Position numbers and translations under genes: made by a program. From positions 92,931,235 to 92,995,234 of the forward strand of contig OY829326.1 of NCBI GenBank assembly GCA_963691655.1: a stretch of DNA of 64,000 nt, in the 5' to 3' direction. The notes below the pieces were generated by a model. That model worked only from the letters and a program-made list of their open reading frames with translations, was not told the origin of the DNA and ran no database searches. The stretch comes from Toxonevra muliebris. Taxonomy: Eukaryota; Arthropoda; Insecta; Diptera; Pallopteridae. Positions 56,816 through 64,000 of the stretch are shown here, piece after piece. Each line of letters opens with the position of its first letter. The stretch's first letter is position 1.

Positions 56816-57325
56816 AAGATTTCCGAAAGTAACCTCTGCTATTTTTGGGTAGCTGATTGTTAGTAAAGGTCTGACTTCGGCTACCATATTCAAGATTTGC
56901 CTTACCTTCTTGGGTCAGGTAGTGAACAAAGTCGCCGTTGATTTCTCTGCTGACAATTGGAGATTGTGATTGGTAAAGACGGCGCTTATGACTCTATTTG
57001 GTGATGAACAGGAATCGTCCAGGGAGATACCCTTGTTTTATTTTCCAGTACTATAATTTAGCATTCTTTAATTCTACATTTGATTGCCTGCCTTTGAGTT
57101 TGCGATCTATGATTTAATAATATTCATGATGACGCTGTGGTTAACTATCTCAAATGTCTTAGACAACAAGGTTAGTTACAGGGATTTATCTAATTGAGAC
57201 CCTGACGGGTTTGCGATTAGATTGTATTTAAGGCATTGATGGTACTGTGATTCTTGCGAAATCCTTTTTGGTGCTGCCCGAGTTTGAGTTATTCGGTAAG
57301 CACAGGTGCAATAAGTCCATGAGCC
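56816..57325 (-). pseudogene. LINE reverse-transcriptase relic
   Basis: Reading leftwards from about 57315: IAPVLTE*LKLGQHQKGFRK then NHSTINALNTI (usual form SEHQHGFRK-HSTTTAL), then LLSKTFEIVNHSVIMNII near 57170 (usual form LDLSKAFDTVNH--LL-DI), and YPKIAEVTFGNLL near 56860-56825 (usual form HPKILGVTFD--L). The segment that would hold the YADD box is not recognisable between these. Stops and frame changes are many. The order of the three blocks is that of an RT. This belongs to a third LINE type in the window, distinct from the I-like and the 60-kb Jockey-like elements. Confidence 0.7.
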
Positions 57326-57493
57326 AGGGATGTCGGTCTGTAAGTAAGATTTTTCTTTCTGTATTAATCTTCCATATATCTGGTGTGACTAGTGAGGGTA
57401 GCGATAGATTGAAGACTTTTTGTTAGGAACTTCAGTCCTCGTGCGTCAAGATTTTTGAATACGACCATTAGAGTAAGTTAAACTGTATGAGAG

Positions 57494-57757
57494 ATATGGT
57501 AAGGTTGGAGTGGCTGTCAAGAGACACATTTAGGCCTGAACGGCCAATTGTGATACCACATGGTTCGACCTACAGTTTAACGCGGGTTTTGCATTTGCCT
57601 ACCAAGATGTGCACTTTCATATAATTCTCATATACTTTATATTGACAGTTAATATAAGAAGGTAATAAGAATTAACCACCAGACCAAAACGGGAATCGAA
57701 CGCGAACATCCCGGATGAAAGTCTAGAGTACTACCCACTAGACTATCGAGGTCGCCA
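57494..57757 (-). mobile_element. tRNA-derived SINE, family 1, copy C (full length)
   Basis: On the minus strand the head GGCGACCTCGATAGTCTAGT then GGGTAGTACTCTAGACTTTC holds the A box (TAGTCTAGTGG). GCGTTCGATTCCCG is the B box, about 37 bp downstream. The body and the tail (GTGGTATCACAATTGGCC, GACAGCCACTCCAACCTTAC) match copies A and B. TATGAGAG at 57486-57493 and 57758-57765 is the target duplication. At about 264 bp it is the most complete copy and defines the family. Confidence 0.92.
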
Positions 57758-57765
57758 TATGAGAG

Positions 57766-60000
57766 TTATAGTTATAAATGAATTTTTTAGTAGCGTTGCC
57801 GAAGCAAATATATTTTTAAGTTTAGGTTTAAGCCTGCGAATTTTTAATTCGAACTAGAAACTTTGGCATCAATGTCCTTTCATAAAAAATAGGCGATTAT
57901 TAAAATATAGTTTTAGTTCTCGGCAGAAAAAATTAATTAATTATTAATTTCTCTAACAACCGTCACATCCTTTTTCAAGACGAATCCTGTCCTTTCTTTT
58001 GCCCTTTTTCGGTCATTTTTTTGTTTGTTTTTTGTCAAGAAAAAAAGTACATCATTGAAGCAACTACAACCGTCCGAAATATCTATACTAAACGCCTCCA
58101 TTCACTAAGAACAACTGCTTTTGTTCTACATTCGAATTATATTTCGTTTGGCGCTCAATATAAACCGGAGAAAATCTATCTGAGTGAAATAGCTCCGGTT
58201 GAAATAGCTACGGCAAAAGCGAGAAACTATGGAAATAGGACAGTTCTGCTCTGCCAAGGCTGGAATCCATTTTAAGTATTAAAATCAATTTAGAATATTC
58301 ATGCCTCGACTTCTGTGACCTTCTCAGAACTCAACCGGTGCCATTGCAGCAGGAAAATACTTCAAATATTTTAAGTGACCAGCTTACCAAATAAGTCCGG
58401 GTGCAATGTCAATTAAAGTGCTCTTTGTCGCTAAGGAATAATAACAATTAGAATTGATTCCATTTTCATTTTTAACTCGATTTGATGCTCAATTTTAATA
58501 TTGACAAGATTGCAGACACAAATACATGCACATGTACTTTTTTACTCTTTTTAAAGAAAATTAAGTATCCCTTAATCCCAGATTTTAAGTTGATAACATT
58601 ATCTATGACTCTGATTCTGAATGCCTCATTTGTAAGTTTGTGTATGTATTGGCACTAAATTTCAATGGAGGTGGTTGCAGTCTCGCATGGAGCTCTCCAA
58701 GATTTATTTTAATTTTTGTTACTACATTTCAAATATTTCTCACAGTCATTGCAATTGAAACGAATTGAAATGCAACCCATGGAGACTGACAGACAACTGC
58801 AAACAAAACAACAATAAAATAAAAATTTGAAAAACACATTAATTTTTGTTTATGAATTTTAAAATCTCTATTGTTTTCATGTTCTGAACACATTAATAAA
58901 ATATTAAACATCCTATATTTATATAACATGAAAATGAGAAATAATCATCATTTCAGTATATTAGTATAAATTTTTCCCCAAAGTATCTTTTGTTGTTCAT
59001 TTATAAAAAATTTAAGAAAAAAATTCTTGGAGACATGCTGTGCTTCATACTGCGGCTCGTGCTGATGATTCTGTTGGTGTGCAAATATTTTGCTCTACGT
59101 TGACGTGGTTGTTTTGTTTTGCTTCTTTTTTTTATACCCGCCACGATGGCAGCTGGTCACAGTGACTTTTTTTTCTATTGGTTTTTTTTTTAGAAAAAAA
59201 CGCTGTTAACAAAAAATAAAATAATCAATATCATAATGTAAAATTAATTCGGTTCATTGATTTTTATCCGCTGGGTAAAAAAAACCAGCAAATATTGAGG
59301 AAAAAAAGAAGGAAGTCGTTGAGAATGACTGAGACTGAGAGTGCTACAAAATTATAAAATTATTTGGATTTTAAAGTATATAAAAAATTTTAAATTTACT
59401 GCATTTTGATTACTCTTTAAAGAGTAAAAATCGCAATGAAATATTTTTTATGACTGCACAACAGACGACAATAATTAAGTAATAATAAATAAAAGAAAAA
59501 GCTAATAAAAATTAACAATTTACTTGAAAGGCAAAATGCACTGGTTGATTTTCTTTTATGCGTGTTTTCTGTTTGATCTTTATAGGTATATGGTATGATA
59601 TGCTCTGGCGATCTCCTGCTGCCTTGTCATCATTAACTTGATTATGACATATTTAAACTAGCAGAGTAAACTCTACTTACCATATTGCTATTTTTATTAT
59701 TTCTTTAGTGTGGACTGTATTAGCAAGCGGTGAAAATGGACAATTGTGCAAGTTTCAAAAAAAAAAAAAATTTGTTCTAAAAACTTTTTAACTTTGATGT
59801 TGGAATTCGGCAGGATAAGTTACCTAACTTACAGTACAGGCAAGTTCAGCCATAGTCGATTCGTTACCTGAATATCGTGTTGCGAACAATTTTGACAGTT
59901 TATTGCCGTGTTTATCACTTAAGTCATCAAAATTGTCCTGAATTTAAATGCAAATGCAATAAATAGATTTCCAAATTTAAATTTAAATGAAAATGAATAA
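57766..60000. other. AT-rich non-genic stretch
   Basis: The 84-codon frame at 58021-58275 (MFVFCQEKKYIIEATTTVRN onward) is less AT-rich than its flank but has no domain I know. A runs occur at 59756-59771. No gene is called. Confidence 0.4.
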
Positions 60001-60023
60001 AATGAAATAATGATATTCCGTGA

Positions 60024-61100
60024 CTATCCGTTTTCATGATTGTATCTAGTGTGAAAAATTAAAATTTTGTCATTTAAGACCAGTTGTCCCGATTCATGTA
60101 GATCATGAATGTATGTAATCTTTGTGTATTTACCACTTATCAGATTTGGGCAATGTATGAAATCCCTAATTTTAATAAGTTCAGAGTTTATGCATTTACT
60201 GAAAAAATTATATTGTCTGCACGCCACGAAGCGATCCATTCTCGCACACTTTGCTGCGGTATATATTTCAGAGATTTTACCATATTTGTATGAACCAATG
60301 TCTCTTTTAGTATTTGTGGTGGAACGGAGACAACCACGTTCAAACGTTCTCATTAATTTCATCTGATGTGAACTAACAAAGAGTTGTAAACACCAAACAG
60401 GGGCAGCATATGTAAGGATGGGTAGTATATATAATTTATAAATACCAGTCTTAATTCTCGTGTTTTTATAACGGTTAGTTAAAATACGATTAATTGCAAA
60501 TTTAGCTTTTCGAGCCTTATTAATTCTTATAGTCACATTTTTGGTAAATCTACCATTTGTTTGGAATTGCACTCCCAATAATCGGATGTCTTTTGAGTGT
60601 GGGATAGCTTCGCCACCCAGTTTTATACACATAATATTGATGAATTCGGTTTTAGAAACACTGAGCATGAGTTTCCATTTGTTAAAATAGGCTAGTAGTT
60701 CATTTAAATAAACGTTTAAGAAATCTTGTGCTATCTTGGGTCGATTATGTGTAGTATGAATCGTCGTGTCGTCTGCAAACTGAGTAAGTTTAACGTTATT
60801 ATTAATAGGAATATCATACATAAACAAATTGAATAAGACTGGCGATAATACTGTACCCTGTGGGGTGCCGCAAGGCATGTCGTGCCAATCCGAAATTTCA
60901 TTGTTAATTCGAACCGCAAATCTTCTTGAGTTCAATGATGATCTGATAATCTTAGTTATGAAAGTGTTAAAATTTAGTTTCATCATTTTATGAATGAGAC
61001 CGTAATGCCATACAGTGTCAGAAGCCGCCTTTAAGTCCAAGGCCACAATTGATGTGATAATTTTATTTTTAAGGCCGTTTATAATATCATTCTGAATTTT
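60024..61100 (-). pseudogene. Jockey-like LINE, 5' truncated reverse transcriptase
   Basis: The frame runs without a stop from about 61100 (KIQNDIINGLKNKIITSIVA) to a TAG at 60024, giving about 355 residues. RT blocks in order are VALDLKAASDTVWHYGLIHK (motif A, Asp near 61035), GTPQGTVLSPVLFNLF (motif B region), FADDTTIHTTH (catalytic box), KWKLMLSVSKTEFINI, IRLLGVQFQTNGRF, and the C-terminal YKLYILPILTYAAPVWCLQL. No RNase H follows, as expected for Jockey-clade elements. The 5' limit near 61100 is an abrupt break, so the endonuclease and ORF1 are missing. Lacking internal stops over 1.07 kb, this is the best-preserved LINE fragment here, but with no endonuclease or start it cannot act. Confidence 0.93.
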
Positions 61101-61201
61101 GCATAAGTGTTATGTCGATACGAATAATTATGAGTAAATATCGATATTTTTCGAGTACTAAGTACTTTTTATACTCGGTACTTTCGATAAAGTATTTACA
61201 C

Positions 61202-61285
61202 AAGTCGTCGCCTGAGAATTGATTTGGCGTATAGGTATACGAATTTGTACACACGTACGCCAAATCAATTCTCAGACGACGAAGT
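61202..61285. mobile_element. 76-bp palindromic MITE, copy 2, with 4-bp target duplication
   Basis: The element 61206-61281 has arms CGTCGCCTGAGAATTGATTT then GGCGTA and their inverse. AAGT flanks both sides (61202-61205 and 61282-61285). Its centre is the reverse complement of that in copy 1 at 37715-37790, with only a few differences in all. Confidence 0.9.
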
Positions 61286-64000
61286 GTATTTACTTGCAAC
61301 TCACATTTATTGTAGAGTTTTTGTAAAATTTTTTCAATAAGAAAATAAGTTTGAATACCTGACAAAACAACTCTGCAATATATAAAGCCAAAGTTTGCTA
61401 GTAAAACTATGGTTATATATGTTACAATCAATATAAAGTGCACTTTAAGCAAAAATATACTTTATTTCTGATAATGGTTATGAAATAAGTTGGCTACATT
61501 TTTTTAAGTACTATTTCTAAGAACAATTTGGGTCTTATTTTTCAAGTAATATTGGGAATTGGATGTGGAACACCAATCTTTTAAAGGAAAAGTGTGGAAA
61601 TTTTCAAATCAAAGTTTTTTGCAGAGAATAATCAAGACATAATTCTCTTACAACGGTATACCTTAATAAAAAAGGTTTTAATTAATAACTACACACCAAT
61701 GCCATTATTTGAAGAAATACGGGATAACACAATAGTTAAGAATGGCTGTGGGAAAAATGTGGATATCCGCCAATTATATACCTGGTACTTCAAATCGTTA
61801 TCGTCATGTTTAGTCATGGTTGAAACTAAAATTATTAGTCATTAGTCCACGATACCTAACTTAATGACTAATACAAATTAATCAGTAGCTTATGAGTTAT
61901 GAATGATGTTTTTAATCATTACTTTTCACTCCTTAGTTAGATTGCATTTTGCAAAACTAACTGCTAATACATAAGAATCATTCTCAAGGTTTTTAATTCA
62001 TTCTTATATAACTGATGAGATATTATGGCGGGCTCCGAAACGTAAAGAATGGTCAGCGCTATTAAAGCAATAGTGAAGCTCTTCCAAGCCCTCTACTGGG
62101 CATGAACTATATCTAAAAATATAAAGCAAGCCAATGGATATTTGTGGCTAATTTTTTTGTTTTTATTTTGTGTTCTTTGCACAAAATGAAATTTCATTTA
62201 TGATGGCTACTCTGACCATAAATATTGTCAAACACAAAAAATAAATGATTTTCACGCTCAATGAGATGTTAAGAAGGCGTACCCAAAAACAAAATTTAGA
62301 GAGATTGAATGAAGAATGAAGTAACGTTTTAGGCGTAAATAATAGATGAATTCTAAAAATATCATGGTACGAAAATGTAAGAAAGCAAAGAGAGAGAAAT
62401 AATGAGGGAGAAGGAAAAAGGAAAGAATTCGATAATTCCAAATTTAGTGTAAATTAGAGTTAATTTCGAATTGCATTTTTCATGATGATAAATTAGAAAA
62501 TAATGTTCTACTAAATGATTTTCCGCTTACAGTTGTATGGTGTACGACTTAGTAGAGTATTATATAAGAGTGCATCATTAATTTTTTATAAACAAAAACA
62601 CAAATAAAAATTGCTAAACAAACTCGTGCAATAAATTTGAAATCGAATAAATACAAATACACACAAATGTATACAATGTGTGTAAATACCGAGTTTATGT
62701 ATTTTCCAAATGGAATATGTAAAAGAATTCTTAAAATGATGCATTCATCATGGATGTACATATTGAAATATCTGGTTTGATTTGTCTACATATATTCGTC
62801 TCGATAATAAATGTGTATGCACTACGTTGATGTATCGAATGCCAATCACAGTATCAGTCCTAGCAGCTGGAGTAGCAGTAGCAACATTGAGATACAACAT
62901 AAAGAATGTTCCCATTTGAAGGGGGATTACTGTAAGCCGCTTAGGAACGTCAAACAACATCAATACACCCAAACATTAAAATCGTTTTTCTTTCTCATTC
63001 TTAGTTCTTCGTCTTGCCTGCCTGCCTGCTTGGTTGCCTAGTTGCCTTCCATCATTCACATTTCATTATGTATGAGTATTTTACACAAATGCCATGGAAG
63101 CAATGAAGTATATTCAAGTGTAACCCTTATCCGAGATAATTTGTCCATTGAAAAAAAGTTAAAAAAACAAAATGGAAGAAGGAAAAACAAAACTACTAAA
63201 GAAAGCAGAGAATGAAAGAAAGTAGAGAAAAAAAGTTAAGCAAATTGAAAATAGAAATTCAGTTTTTCTTTCATTTACTTGTGTGCACATATGAAGAAAT
63301 GGAGTACGAGGTTCAGATCTGAATGTGAATATGCAGAAATTGATTGCAAGTACAGAAAACGAAATATCACGTAATTGGGAATGGCAGGGAATTTTATATT
63401 TTTTTGTTTTTTGCTTTTTGCTTTCGATAAAAAGAAAAGAGATTTCATGTTTTGCTAATTACTTTATCTACATTTCAGTGTACAAATATGGAAAAAAAAC
63501 AAAAGCACAGTGTTTTTACTATGTAATGAATGAAAAGACTTGACCTAACTTCAACTGAAAACCATAATTTCGAATAATTATTTAGACTTCTTTAGTTTAT
63601 TACAACTTGACTTTTTCGCGAGACTTTTTCAAATTTAACATGAATACAGGTTTAGAATAATTTCAACGCGTCGAGTTTAGAAGAGTCCTCACAAAACTTA
63701 GGAAACTGTGCCAAGTGTGAAATAATTAGCTTAGTGCCGTTTTATGCAATAACAGATAACGAGATGGATCACAAATCAACTAGCTAACGTTGAGATTTAT
63801 TCTACGAACAGATTGGATGTGGCAGCAACACGATGACAATATGGCGTCTCCAGCTAATTTTATTGCATCTTCAACACAGTGAAAGCAGCATCGAGAAACT
63901 TATTTTTATTCTATTCTTTACATTTTCCATCCACTTGTTTATTTTCTACAAATAGACACAATAATTTTTTAATAAAAATTTTAGCAAATAATGGGAAAAA
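61286..64000. other. AT-rich non-genic stretch
   Basis: No gene or mobile element recognised. Short frames at 61594, 62163, 62549, 62748, 62811 and 63325 lack domains and splice support. Confidence 0.45.

Noticed and set aside
61087..61452. 121-codon minus-strand frame with a hydrophobic start
   Set aside because: It runs through the 76-bp MITE and ends at the LINE truncation point, so it is a chance frame across unrelated pieces.

Overview
The window is nuclear DNA of an insect, most likely a higher (schizophoran) fly. It is strongly AT-rich with many A/T runs and (GT)n, (CA)n and (TATG)n microsatellites. It carries typical dipteran transposons: Tc1 and mariner families, I-like and Jockey-like LINEs, and a Ty3/gypsy element primed by tRNA-Ser. 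The only host protein gene I can support is a small DUF1091-family gene with short introns, which also fits a fly. Species cannot be fixed from the sequence alone. No tRNA, rRNA, CRISPR or bacterial operon structure is present.

Layout. 0.7-2.1 kb: a DNA element with subterminal repeats. 2.9-8.4 kb: two dispersed repeats and a DDE transposase relic. 9.4-11.1 kb: a short reading frame with two GC-rich hairpins, then a MITE. 13.4-16.9 kb: a pile of LINE fragments ended by a TIR element that contains a foldback. 19.4-20.2 kb: the four-exon DUF1091 gene on the minus strand. 20.9-22.5 and 23.8-25.4 kb: two different Tc1-like elements. 28.0-30.0 kb: a TTAA-flanked and a TA-flanked TIR element. 31.8-34.0 kb: an internally deleted Ty3/gypsy element. 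35.4-36.9 kb: a third Tc1-like element. 37.5-38.7 kb: three small MITEs. 39.6-40.9 kb: a nearly intact mariner. 43.5-48.6 kb: MITEs, SINEs and an inverted LINE fragment. 49.6-53.5 kb: an apparent hAT-like element with an I-like LINE inside it. 53.7-57.8 kb: a hAT-type MITE, SINEs and a LINE relic. 60.0-61.3 kb: a Jockey-like LINE end and a second copy of a 76-bp palindromic MITE. 61.3-64.0 kb: no gene seen.

How the parts relate. The tRNA-derived SINEs end in nearly the same 3' sequence as the I-like LINE at 50.9-52.8 kb, so that LINE (or a relative) probably supplied their reverse transcriptase. Most other items are independent insertions, several nested or abutting. All autonomous elements seen are broken: nonsense codons, frameshifts, deleted catalytic motifs or 5' truncation. 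No wholly new system could be shown. The best leads are the 76-bp MITE with 4-bp target duplications, the SINE-LINE pair, the in-frame 57-nt intron of the DUF1091 gene, and the LTR element whose primer-binding site is joined directly to RNase H.
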